Shown here piece by piece: positions 26,462 through 34,209 of a DNA stretch of 64,000 bases. The DNA comes from Methylocystis sp. MJC1. GTDB lineage: Bacteria > Pseudomonadota > Alphaproteobacteria > Rhizobiales > Beijerinckiaceae. Both the position numbers and the translations under genes were made by a program. Numbering within the stretch: position 1 is the stretch's first letter; the number at the start of each line of letters is the position of its first letter. The notes under the pieces were generated by a model. It was not told the DNA's origin, made no database searches, and was given only the letters and a program-made list of their open reading frames with translations. The DNA lies in the NCBI RefSeq assembly GCF_026427715.1, contig NZ_CP107560.1, positions 69,723-133,722 of the forward strand, read 5' to 3'.

Positions 26462-26812
26462 ATGACTGTTGAGCGCGACGCTGTGCTTCTCCGTATCTTC
26501 CTCGGTGAGGACGCCAAATTTCACGGCAAGCCGCTCTACGAGCAGATCGTCTTGAAGGCGCGAGAAGCCCACCTCGCGGGAGCCACAGTGCTACGCGGCC
26601 CGCTGGGTTATGGACACTCCAGCAAGCTTCACACGACCAAAATCTTGAGGCTCTCAGAGGATCTCCCGCTCGTTATCGAGATCGTCGACAATGACGAGAA
26701 GATCAAGGCATTTCTGCCTATCCTCGACGAAATGATGAGCGGGGGACTTGTCACATTGGAAAGAGTGCAGGTGCTCCATTACGGCAATCACGTAAAACGG
26801 AAGCCTGCTTAA
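26462..26812 (+). CDS. DUF190 family protein, 116 aa
   Basis: A small GlnB-like-fold cytosolic protein: LLRIFLGEDAKFHGKPLYE, GATVLRGPLGYG, LPLVIEIVDNDEKI and MMSGGLVTLERVQV are DUF190 blocks. DUF190 genes are habitual neighbours of crcB and are thought to assist fluoride resistance. The ATG at 26462 follows the crcB stop by 2 bases. A longer frame beginning inside crcB is a read-through and not used. Confidence 0.92.
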   Translation: MTVERDAVLLRIFLGEDAKFHGKPLYEQIVLKAREAHLAGATVLRGPLGYGHSSKLHTTKILRLSEDLPLVIEIVDNDEKIKAFLPILDEMMSGGLVTLERVQVLHYGNHVKRKPA

Positions 26813-26962
26813 GAAACGCGTGTTTCGCGGCAGACGCCACGCTGCCCGACATGGACGTCTTTATGGAAATCGCCTGCCACTAAATTTATCTGCCTGGCTT
26901 GCTGGCTATGAGATACCCCCAAGCGCAGCATTGACGCCTATTCCTCACGGCCCGCATCCCTC

Positions 26963-27052
26963 GGCAACTTCCTCACCTTCGCAACCTTTTCACTGGAGGC
27001 GGTTGTCCTCTATGACGGCCTCGCCACGGCAGGGTTAATCACGGGAGGCTAA
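26963..27052 (+). pseudogene. Fragment of a second crcB gene
   Basis: One frame reads GNFLTFATFSLEAVVLYDGL and ends at TAA 27050-27052. This is the TTFS.FSLE block and third helix of a CrcB channel without its N-terminus or C-terminus. The sequence around it (26813-27159) holds no other gene. Confidence 0.6.
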
Positions 27053-27159
27053 TGCGTCATTTTTCGTAATTGACTCTAGCCAGCCAATTGACGCGGGGAA
27101 AACGGTTCGGTAGGTAGAATACTACATTGAGCCGTAAGCGAGACGCTCGCTCACGCGCC

Positions 27160-27210
27160 GAGGGGATGGGGTGCCCCCTTAACCGCCGGAAAGGCTGATG
27201 ACTCCTGCTT
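27160..27210 (+). promoter_or_regulatory. Fluoride (crcB-motif) riboswitch 2
   Basis: GGGGATGGGGTGCCCCC, ACCGCC-GGAAA-GGC and TGATGACTCCTGC match riboswitch 1 almost base for base. ACTCCTGCT at 27201-27209 is perfectly complementary to AGCAGGAGT at 27249-27257, the Shine-Dalgarno of the next gene, so a translational ON switch is expected. Confidence 0.92.
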
Positions 27211-27264
27211 CGATCGTTACCGCGATCTCAATGAATCGCGCGTGCAAGAGCAGGAGTGTATACA

Positions 27265-27711
27265 TTGAACCAAGACCTCGCTGTCTTCATCGTTCCCTTC
27301 GCCCTCATCATCGGCTGCGGCCTTCTCGCGGCCGGTGGCCTCTACTTCATCAACATTCGCTTTCTGAAAGATGCGCGCTATGCGGTAGGGTCGCTGGTGG
27401 CTGGCGCGGTCATTCTCGGCCTCCTTGAGATCATCCTCTACGGCAGCTCTGTCGGTTTCCTGAAAGAGCAGCAGCTTAAAACCTCCTTGTGCGAGTTTGA
27501 CTCAGAAAACGCGCACCCTGAAGCACGCCAAGGCGCTAATCCAGAAGTCATTCACAGCGCCATCACGAGTTGCATGAAGGAGGCGGGCTACGAATGGGAC
27601 GGAAAGCACCGCAACTGTAAGGACGCGCCAGTTGCAACCAATGCTTTTTGTTACATCCCAATAGCTTCATTCGACCGAGCCATCACGGGGTTTCAGATGA
27701 ACTTTGAGTAA
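27265..27711 (+). CDS. Fluoride-riboswitch-controlled two-span membrane protein, 148 aa
   Basis: I do not recognise the family. Two hydrophobic segments (about 5-30 and 39-65) precede a soluble domain with four Cys, in TSLCEFDSEN, TSCMKEAGYEWD, HRNCKDAP and AFCYIPIAS. The CMKEAGYEWD element is seen in many uncharacterised secreted or membrane proteins. The TTG at 27265 is chosen because AGGAG lies 8 bases upstream; a GTG at 27256 is the alternative. The riboswitch makes a fluoride-related role likely. Confidence 0.75.
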   Translation: MNQDLAVFIVPFALIIGCGLLAAGGLYFINIRFLKDARYAVGSLVAGAVILGLLEIILYGSSVGFLKEQQLKTSLCEFDSENAHPEARQGANPEVIHSAITSCMKEAGYEWDGKHRNCKDAPVATNAFCYIPIASFDRAITGFQMNFE

Positions 27712-27771
27712 TCGCCGAGGAGCGCAAGACTTGTAAGTCGATCAATCACTTCAACAGGGGAGGAAGAACGC

Positions 27772-28155
27772 ATGTCGAAGCTCATTCTACCGGCCATTTC
27801 CGTGCTTGCTATTTTGTGGGGCCCCGCCTTCGCGGCGAACCAAAACTGGAACATCACCGAAGAAGGCGTATCCGGCATCAAAGCCGCACAGGGAACGTGG
27901 TCGGTAAACACCGACGCGGATAAAATAACGGGCACTGCAAATTTGCAGCTCGGCAATGGGAACCCGCTCACCTATAAGATTTCCGGCTCGGTAAAAGACT
28001 CGACTTATACGATCGAAATGTCTGATCGCACCGACGGGAAAAAAGGCTGCGTCTGGAACGGTCATGTTCCTACTGGAGCAGATAAATCGCATGGACTTAT
28101 TGGCCAAGCGGTCTGCGAAGGCAAGGTGAAGCTGATTATCCGCGCCGGGTTCTGA
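27772..28155 (+). CDS. Small secreted protein, 127 aa
   Basis: The signal peptide (residues 1-21, ending GPAFA) precedes a beta-rich mature domain: GTWSVNTDADKITGTANL, YKISGSVKDSTYTIEM, then two Cys in KKGCVWNGHVP and GQAVCEGKVKL. GGGAGGA lies about 6 bases before the ATG. It follows the riboswitch-controlled membrane gene by 60 bases and may be cotranscribed. The fold suggests a periplasmic lipocalin-like or binding protein, but this is not proven. Confidence 0.75.
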   Translation: MSKLILPAISVLAILWGPAFAANQNWNITEEGVSGIKAAQGTWSVNTDADKITGTANLQLGNGNPLTYKISGSVKDSTYTIEMSDRTDGKKGCVWNGHVPTGADKSHGLIGQAVCEGKVKLIIRAGF

Positions 28156-28289
28156 TCTTTCCGACCAATATCTCGCCTATTGCGGCGTTACTACTCGAAT
28201 TGCGTCAACACCAAGCGATCCTTGCGAGGTGGTGACGCGGTTCCCGATTACAAAAGACGATCATCATCCCCGTGGCGCGCGGAGTGCTG

Positions 28290-28769
28290 ATGACGCGGAC
28301 GACTACGGCCCGCACCGCGCGCCACCACTGGGAAAAAGAGATAGAGGCAAGACACTGGTGCCACCACATGCGTGAACGTTGGTCTGGTGATAAGGTACTC
28401 ACATTCCATCGTTTCGCGGGTGCTGTCAAAGACCCTCTTGTTACGGGGATTATATTCGGCGGGTTCGCTGCGCTGATCGTGTTTTTGGGATTTTACGACG
28501 AGTATCGAAGGCACAAGCTCACGGAACGGAAGCTGTGGGAAAAGGCTTCTCGGCGCAGCAACTTTGGCTTTCCTTGTCTTTCTGCTGTTCTCAGTTTTGG
28601 CAGGCAGCCTTATTCGATATGGGGTTTGGTGAAAACGAGGCCCTGTGCCGAACTCACTTCAGTGGCCTCTCCAGTCGATAAGAGCAGCGAGACGTCGCAG
28701 GGCGTGCGGAAGCCAGACCTGCATTCCGGTAAACTCACTGAAACTCTTCTCTTCCTCGTGGCTCAATAG
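28290..28769 (+). CDS. Hypothetical protein with one membrane span, 159 aa
   Basis: GGAG lies 5 bases before the ATG at 28290. Charged N-terminus, one hydrophobic span (about 53-70, GIIFGGFAALIVFLGFYD), basic C-terminus. The last 110 bases overlap the opposite-strand HEAT gene, so the true gene may be 3'-truncated or shifted. Weakly supported. Confidence 0.35.
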   Translation: MTRTTTARTARHHWEKEIEARHWCHHMRERWSGDKVLTFHRFAGAVKDPLVTGIIFGGFAALIVFLGFYDEYRRHKLTERKLWEKASRRSNFGFPCLSAVLSFGRQPYSIWGLVKTRPCAELTSVASPVDKSSETSQGVRKPDLHSGKLTETLLFLVAQ

Positions 28770-29624
28770 CCTGGCCACCCTACTGATCTGAAAATGCGCC
28801 AAAATCTGCCGTTCGATTTCGCGAGCTAGCGTCCACCCGATGTCTCCTAGTAAGGCGTTCAAGCGCGAGACTGCCTCCTTTTTTTCACGGGGCGGCGCAA
28901 TCTCGAGCGCGATTCCGCATACAAGCGCTGCAAGCTTAGGATTGCGATCCCACATCAAATGGCGCAGGATCGGCCATGATTGGGCTTCGAGGCCAATTTC
29001 GATCAGCAGTCGAAGCGCGCTGACGCGCTTCCGTAAAGCGATGCCGCCTTCATCCGAGGGCGATTCGACGATGGTGGTGATCAACGATTGGCGTGCCGAA
29101 GAACCGAGCTTCAAAAGAGCTCCTTCCGCATACCGTCGGCAATCGTCGTCGGAAAGTGCGGCAACCAAGAAAGGAATCGTCTCTACTTTTTCAAACGAGC
29201 CAAGCGCGTCGATCACGCCAGGCAAATACTCTCGTTCCGCGACCGATAACAGAAATTCAAAGACCCGCTCCTCAGGGAATTTAGCTAAAGCGCGAGCCGC
29301 AGCATTGATCACTGCCTCGTCGCCTATTGCCTCCAAGGCGTCGGACCTTTTGGTGGGGGTTTTTAGAAAATCAATCAAACCGTCGCAGTCTTGGAGCGCC
29401 GCCAAGGCGCGCACCGCAAGACAGCGTGGGTGATACATGCCGGTCGGTTCGCGAGTGAAAAGAAGCCGGCGTAACGCCGGGATCGCCTGCTTGCCGAAGC
29501 TGACCACATCGATAATCGCTGACTCGCCGTCGTGAAGCGATTTCAGCCGGTTGACTGCCAATCGAACATCGTCAGGCGTTGACGCCCGCTGAAGACTGCC
29601 GTCAATTTCTTTGAAAAAGTACAT
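28659..29624 (-). CDS. HEAT-repeat protein under a fluoride riboswitch, 321 aa
   Basis: Successive helical pairs typical of HEAT repeats: KQAIPALRRLL, LAVRALAALQDCDGLIDFL, SDALEAIGDEAVINAAARAL, PGVIDALGSFEKVETIPFLVAAL, RYAEGALLKLGSSARQSL. No enzymatic motif or signal peptide, so it is probably a cytosolic scaffold or binding protein. The ATG at 29624 is preceded by AGGGAG, which is embedded in a palindrome with riboswitch 3. A HEAT protein as a fluoride-regulated gene is unusual. Confidence 0.85.
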   Translation of the reverse strand: MYFFKEIDGSLQRASTPDDVRLAVNRLKSLHDGESAIIDVVSFGKQAIPALRRLLFTREPTGMYHPRCLAVRALAALQDCDGLIDFLKTPTKRSDALEAIGDEAVINAAARALAKFPEERVFEFLLSVAEREYLPGVIDALGSFEKVETIPFLVAALSDDDCRRYAEGALLKLGSSARQSLITTIVESPSDEGGIALRKRVSALRLLIEIGLEAQSWPILRHLMWDRNPKLAALVCGIALEIAPPREKKEAVSRLNALLGDIGWTLAREIERQILAHFQISRVARLLSHEEEKSFSEFTGMQVWLPHALRRLAALIDWRGH

Positions 29625-29641
29625 CGTGACTCCCTGGGCTT

Positions 29642-29696
29642 AAGCCTCAGGAGTCATTGGCCCTCACGGGCGATTCAGGCGAACCCCACCGCCTTT
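29642..29696 (-). promoter_or_regulatory. Fluoride (crcB-motif) riboswitch 3, divergent form
   Basis: Read leftward: GGCGGTGGGGTTCGCC, then TCGCCC-GTGA-GGGC and CAATGACTCCTGA. The layout equals riboswitches 1 and 2, with one change (GATG to GGTG) in a conserved position. GACTCC (29655-29650) is complementary to GGAGTC (29633-29628), which contains the Shine-Dalgarno of the HEAT gene; GGCTTAAGCC (29646-29637) extends the same palindrome. Confidence 0.75.
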
Positions 29697-29699
29697 CAA

Positions 29700-30192
29700 T
29701 GTTGCGGCTTAGAATACGGACATTTAGGTGCCTGTCAACACAGGCTTGCAGGACAGGAATGCGATGCAATCAAATCTCGCCTCGATACGTTGGCGTCTGG
29801 CTTTCTGTGACCTTGCCTATTCCTACCCCAGCTGACGCCTCACCCTCGATCGCCTTCATGGAGAGAAGCACCACCATCAGCCTTGTCGGCTTGGGAGACT
29901 CCAAATCCAATGCTCAGAGCAATAAGAAATGCAAATTTTCAGAACGCCACTTTCGTAGTCATTCCGCTTGGGGTTGTTTCTGTTTCCGGCCGTCTGGCCG
30001 AAGTCGGAAGTGAGATTGATCGCTCCTACTTCAATCCGGCTGCGATCTCATGCTTACTGATCGCTAACGTAGCAGGAGCATGAATTTCTCGAAGGGTCTT
30101 ATTCTCGCAGAAAACTTCCAGAAATGCTATCAGCGTATTGCTTGTTGGAAACGCTGCCGCTGTCGATCACGCCTATTCCGCAGGGACCTAAC
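29700..30192. other. Gene-free stretch upstream of enolase
   Basis: No convincing gene or riboswitch on either strand. It probably contains the divergent promoters of the HEAT gene and of eno. I specifically looked for a fourth crcB motif ahead of eno and did not find one. Confidence 0.4.
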
Positions 30193-31461
30193 ATGGCCAA
30201 AATCACGCTTATCCGCGCCCTCGAAATCCTTGACTCTCGCGGGAACCCCACGGTCAGAGTTCAGGTGGGGTTGGAAGACGGCACGCTTGTGAGCGCTTCT
30301 GTCCCGTCAGGCGCGTCAACGGGCGGAAATGAGGCTGTAGAGCTGCGAGATGGCGAAGCGCGCTTTGCCGGCAAGGGCGTCAGAAAGGCTGTCGTCCACG
30401 TGAACGATATCATCGCTCCCGCGCTCCAGGGCCAGGATCCAAGGCGCCAGGCGGAAATCGATTCAAAATTATTGGAGCTCGACGGCACGCCAAACAAGGC
30501 GAAGCTGGGCGCAAACGCCATCCTCGGCGTTTCAATGGCAGTGGCGCGAGCCGCAGCTCAATCCTCCCGGTTGCCGCTCTATGCATATCTTGGCGGCGCA
30601 GGCGCGACCCGGCTGCCCGTGCCCATGATGAACATCATCAATGGGGGGAAACATGCTCATAATTCCGTGGATTTCCAGGAATTCATGGTCATGCCGATCG
30701 GCGCCCCTTCTTTCTCCGAAGCTCTTCGTTACGGAGCCGAGACATTCCATGCGCTCGCCAAAATCCTCGGGGCAAAAGGGCACTCAATCTCCGTCGGCGA
30801 TGAGGGTGGTTTTGCGCCGAACCTCGAAAGCAATGAGCAAGCTTGTGAAGTGATCGTCGAAGCAATCCGCGCAGCGGGCTATGAGCCGGGGCGAGACATC
30901 TCTATCGCCCTCGACCCTGCCGCGAGTTCCTTCTGGGTCGGCGACGCCTATGACTTGGCGAAATCGGGCCAGGGACGAAAAACGGCGGACGAAATGATAA
31001 GTCTCTATCAGAGCTGGATCGATTCCTATCCAATCGTCTCCATCGAGGACGGGCTCGATGAAAATGACTGGGCGGGGTTTGCCCGACAGACAGCCTCCCA
31101 AGGGAAACGCATCCAGATCGTCGGCGACGACATCTTCGTCACCAATCCCATTTTCATTCGGCGCGGCATCGCTGAGCACACCGCCAACGCCGTGCTGATA
31201 AAACTCAATCAAATTGGCACCGTAACTGAGACCATGCAGGCGATCCAGCTATGTCGTGAAACCGGCTGGCGCTACGTGATCTCCCACCGATCCGGGGAGA
31301 CCGAAGATGCGTTTCTTGCAGATTTCGCCGTCGCCATGGGCGGAGGGCAAATCAAAACTGGGTCCGCCTGCCGTAGCGAGCGCATCGCGAAATACAACCG
31401 ACTCTTGGAAATCGAGGCTGAACTCGGCGACGCCTCGGTGTTTAAATCACCATTCGCCTAG
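30193..31461 (+). CDS. eno: Enolase, 422 aa
   Basis: The complete enzyme converts 2-phosphoglycerate to phosphoenolpyruvate. Visible are [17 protein letters not shown] (loop 1), [61 protein letters not shown] (catalytic Lys) and [11 protein letters not shown], then [16 protein letters not shown]. The last differs from the usual TGAPCRSER. The ATG at 30193 follows CAGGGA; the longer upstream frame has no family homology. Enolase is strongly inhibited by Mg-fluoride-phosphate, and spare eno genes occur in fluoride regulons, so this copy may be a fluoride-tolerance allele. Confidence 0.95.
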   Translation: MAKITLIRALEILDSRGNPTVRVQVGLEDGTLVSASVPSGASTGGNEAVELRDGEARFAGKGVRKAVVHVNDIIAPALQGQDPRRQAEIDSKLLELDGTPNKAKLGANAILGVSMAVARAAAQSSRLPLYAYLGGAGATRLPVPMMNIINGGKHAHNSVDFQEFMVMPIGAPSFSEALRYGAETFHALAKILGAKGHSISVGDEGGFAPNLESNEQACEVIVEAIRAAGYEPGRDISIALDPAASSFWVGDAYDLAKSGQGRKTADEMISLYQSWIDSYPIVSIEDGLDENDWAGFARQTASQGKRIQIVGDDIFVTNPIFIRRGIAEHTANAVLIKLNQIGTVTETMQAIQLCRETGWRYVISHRSGETEDAFLADFAVAMGGGQIKTGSACRSERIAKYNRLLEIEAELGDASVFKSPFA

Positions 31462-31563
31462 CTCCCTCGAGCTCGTCGGGGGTCCGCCAACCAAATGCGG
31501 CCGGCTTTCGGGGAAAAACCTCCGACTTGTCGAACGTCGGCTCCCCTTTTCTGGAGGCCTGCT

Positions 31564-33186
31564 GTGCTGACATGTCTACGTGGAGGCCACGTCATCGATC
31601 CCGTTAATGGAATCGATCACGTAGGCGATATTTGGTTCGAAGACGGCAAGATCATCGAGCAGCCGCAGGGCCGGAAGGCCGACGAACTGCTCGATGTTTC
31701 AGGCCACGTCGTCATGGCTGGCGCCATTGACATCCATTCGCATATCGCCGGCGGCGGCGTGAACACCGCGCGGCTTCTGCTGCCGGAGTCGCACCGCGCA
31801 CATACGCCGCGTCCCAAGGCGACCCCTCTGTCCAATGCGGGCTGGACAACCTTCGAGACAGGCCGCCTTTATGCTCAGATGGGCTATACAACGGTTATCG
31901 AGCCCGCGATTTTGCCGCACCACGCTTTGCACGCACATCTAGAACTTGCCGATATCCCGGTCATCGACAAGGGCTTCCTGACCGTGCTGGGAAATGACGA
32001 CTTTCTTCTCGGAGCCATACGAAATCGAGAAAGCGAAAGCACACTCGCCGATTACATAGGCGCGACACTCGCGTCGACCCGCGCCATCGGGATTAAATGC
32101 GCTAACCCGGGCGGCGTTTGCGCCTGCAAACAAAATCTCCGCTCGTTCTCGCTGGACGACGAGGTCCCCGAATACGGCGTTTCTGCGCGTGACATTTTCA
32201 CGCGGCTGCAACGCGCCATTGGCGTGACAGGAATACCGCATCCCTTACATTTACATATGAGCAATCTCGGCCTGGCTGGAAATATTGCTACAGCGCTCGG
32301 CACTATCGAAGCTGCGCAAGGCGTCCCTTTGCATCTCGCACACGCTCAATTCTACGCTTATGGCAAAGAGGGAAAGAACGGCTTCTCATCCGCTGCGGCG
32401 CAGTTTGCCGCAAAAATCAACCAGAACAAGAACGTCACCGTCGATGTCGGTCAGGTGATGTTCGCCGACACTGTGACGATTTCAACCGACGTGATGAAGC
32501 AGTTGAATAGTTTGCCGAACGGCCGACCCAAGAAGGGTGTGATTTTCGACGGCGACAGCAACGGCCTCGGCGTTGTTCCCTATTCCTATCGTATCTCCGA
32601 TTTTTACAACGCCGTGCAGTGGGCGGCGGGATTGGAGCTGTTTTTGCTCGTGACCGATCCCATGCAGGTATTTTTCACCACCGATCATCCCAACGGCGCC
32701 CCTTTCACGGCCTACCCCGAGGTTTTCGCCCTGCTGATGAGCGCAGATCGGCGCGCGCAGTGGATGTCGCGACTACCGGCAGAAGTCTTAGAAATGACGT
32801 CCCTGCCTTCAATCAAACGCGAATACACCTTGCAAGAAATCGCGATGATGACGCGCGCCGCCCCGAGAAAGCTTTATGGGTTTAAGGATCGAGGAGAACT
32901 CGGAGCCGGCTCTGTCGCGGATATTGCTGTGTATAGGCCTCAGAAGGATAACGCAGCAATGTTCCGGAATGCTGCTTATCTTTTCAAAGACGGCCAGCTT
33001 GTCGTTCGAGAAGGCGAGGTGTTGCATTATCGTCGGGGCAAGACCCTGTTCGTTCGGCCAGATTATGATCCCGACATGAACAAACGTCTAGACGCATATT
33101 ATGACGACCTCTACGGTCTTCCCCGCTCGATGTTCTGTGTCGCTGACGACGCGCTTCCAGACCGCAAATTTTTCAGGGAAGTTTAG
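31564..33186 (+). CDS. fhcA: Formylmethanofuran dehydrogenase subunit A-like (FhcA), 540 aa
   Basis: An amidohydrolase-fold subunit of the formyltransferase/hydrolase complex, which releases formate from formyl-H4MPT in methylotrophs. DPVNGIDHVGDIW, the metal site AIDIHSHIAGGGVN (H58, H60), HMSNLGLAGN, LAHAQFYAYGKEG, TVDVGQVMFADTVTIS, FTTDHPNGAPFTAYPE and the C-terminal AVYRPQKDNAAMF are FwdA/FhcA blocks. The GTG at 31564 is used because GGAGG lies 6 bases upstream. It follows eno by 102 bases; no fhcB, fhcC or fhcD is nearby, so it is an orphan copy. Confidence 0.92.
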   Translation: MLTCLRGGHVIDPVNGIDHVGDIWFEDGKIIEQPQGRKADELLDVSGHVVMAGAIDIHSHIAGGGVNTARLLLPESHRAHTPRPKATPLSNAGWTTFETGRLYAQMGYTTVIEPAILPHHALHAHLELADIPVIDKGFLTVLGNDDFLLGAIRNRESESTLADYIGATLASTRAIGIKCANPGGVCACKQNLRSFSLDDEVPEYGVSARDIFTRLQRAIGVTGIPHPLHLHMSNLGLAGNIATALGTIEAAQGVPLHLAHAQFYAYGKEGKNGFSSAAAQFAAKINQNKNVTVDVGQVMFADTVTISTDVMKQLNSLPNGRPKKGVIFDGDSNGLGVVPYSYRISDFYNAVQWAAGLELFLLVTDPMQVFFTTDHPNGAPFTAYPEVFALLMSADRRAQWMSRLPAEVLEMTSLPSIKREYTLQEIAMMTRAAPRKLYGFKDRGELGAGSVADIAVYRPQKDNAAMFRNAAYLFKDGQLVVREGEVLHYRRGKTLFVRPDYDPDMNKRLDAYYDDLYGLPRSMFCVADDALPDRKFFREV

Positions 33187-33508
33187 TGCAACCGACCAGC
33201 TGAACAAATCGGATTCAGGTGGCTCGACAAGCTGGAGGGGGCAGGATTCTGCTGCTCAATAGCATCAGCGTCTGCCCTTGTCATTTTTTGGTTCCCCGTC
33301 TTTGGGGCCCGGGCTGCGTCAGGATTCGAATCTCTGCGCGCGCAATTTGCTATCTTCATTTTTATCTCTCTCCTTGAGTGGGAGCCGCCCATATTCTCCG
33401 CCACACGCGGGCAGGGGTGAGAATGATAATCCGCCGAACATTGTGCCGGCGTGGACTGCTTTGCGACGTGACCCTCGACAAATATGTGAGAGGCAAAAGG
33501 AGGCAGAC

Positions 33509-33607
33509 ATGCAGGCGGCTACTGTGCAACTGAGTAACCGCAAAGCCGTGCGGAAGCACCACTCGCCTCAAGCCAACCGCAAGGACTTTGGACTTGAAAG
33601 CGATTGA
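33509..33607 (+). CDS. Small basic peptide ORF, 32 aa
   Basis: The ATG at 33509 is preceded by AAAAGGAGG with 5-6-base spacing, a near-perfect ribosome site. The peptide (MQAATVQLSNRKAVRKHHSP...) is basic and ends GLESD. Function unknown. The rest of 33187-33650 holds nothing recognisable. Confidence 0.35.
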   Translation: MQAATVQLSNRKAVRKHHSPQANRKDFGLESD

Positions 33608-33723
33608 GAAGCATTTGCTAACTCAAACACTGGTTTGACGTGGGGCGCGAGGCTCTGTCGCGAATTTTTATCGGGGACGGTTGGGGCTATAATCGCCGGG
33701 CGTGGGGCAGGCGGAATAGTGCG

Positions 33724-34209
33724 ATGATCGATTTCAAGGGCAGCCATTTTGAACGCGACGTGATCCTATGGGGCGTCCGCTGGTATGTGGCGTATCCGAT
33801 GAGCTATCGTCAACTCGAGGAAATGATGGAAGAGCGAGGCGTCGACGTCGACCATTCCACGCTCAACCGCTGGGTCGTCAAATATGCGCCTTTGCTGGAG
33901 AAACAGTTCCGTGCTCGCAAGCTCGCGATCGGATCCAGCTGGCGTCTCGATGAGACCTACGTAAAAGTCAAAGGCTGCTGGAAATATCTGTATCGGGCGG
34001 TCGACAAGGCAGGCGCGACGGTGGATTTCTTGCTGACCGCAAAGCGGGATTGCAAAGCCGCGCTGCGCTTCTTGCGTAAGGCGATCGGGCAGCATGGCGC
34101 GCCGGAGAAGATCACGATCGACAAGAGCGGCGCCAACACGGCGGCGATCGAGCGCTACAATGCGGAGCATGAAGCGGATATCGAAATCCGGCGGAGGAAA
34201 TATCTGACG
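33724..34209 (+). pseudogene. IS6-family transposase, 5' part
   Basis: From ATG 33724: FKGSHFERDVILWGVRWYVA, MSYRQLEEMMEERGVDVDHS, SWRLDETYVKVKGCWKYLYR (first Asp) and KITIDKSGANTAAIERYNAE (second Asp). The family frame ends at IEIRRRKYL about 34206, where the foreign element begins. The catalytic Glu is on the other side. Confidence 0.88.

Noticed and set aside
29720..30190. A possible fourth fluoride riboswitch before enolase
   Set aside because: Some CTCCTAC-like pieces exist, but no GGNGATGG block, P3 or anti-Shine-Dalgarno arrangement could be assembled.
33290..33340. GATTCGAATC, resembling a tRNA T-arm
   Set aside because: No matching T-stem, anticodon arm or acceptor stem could be formed on either strand.
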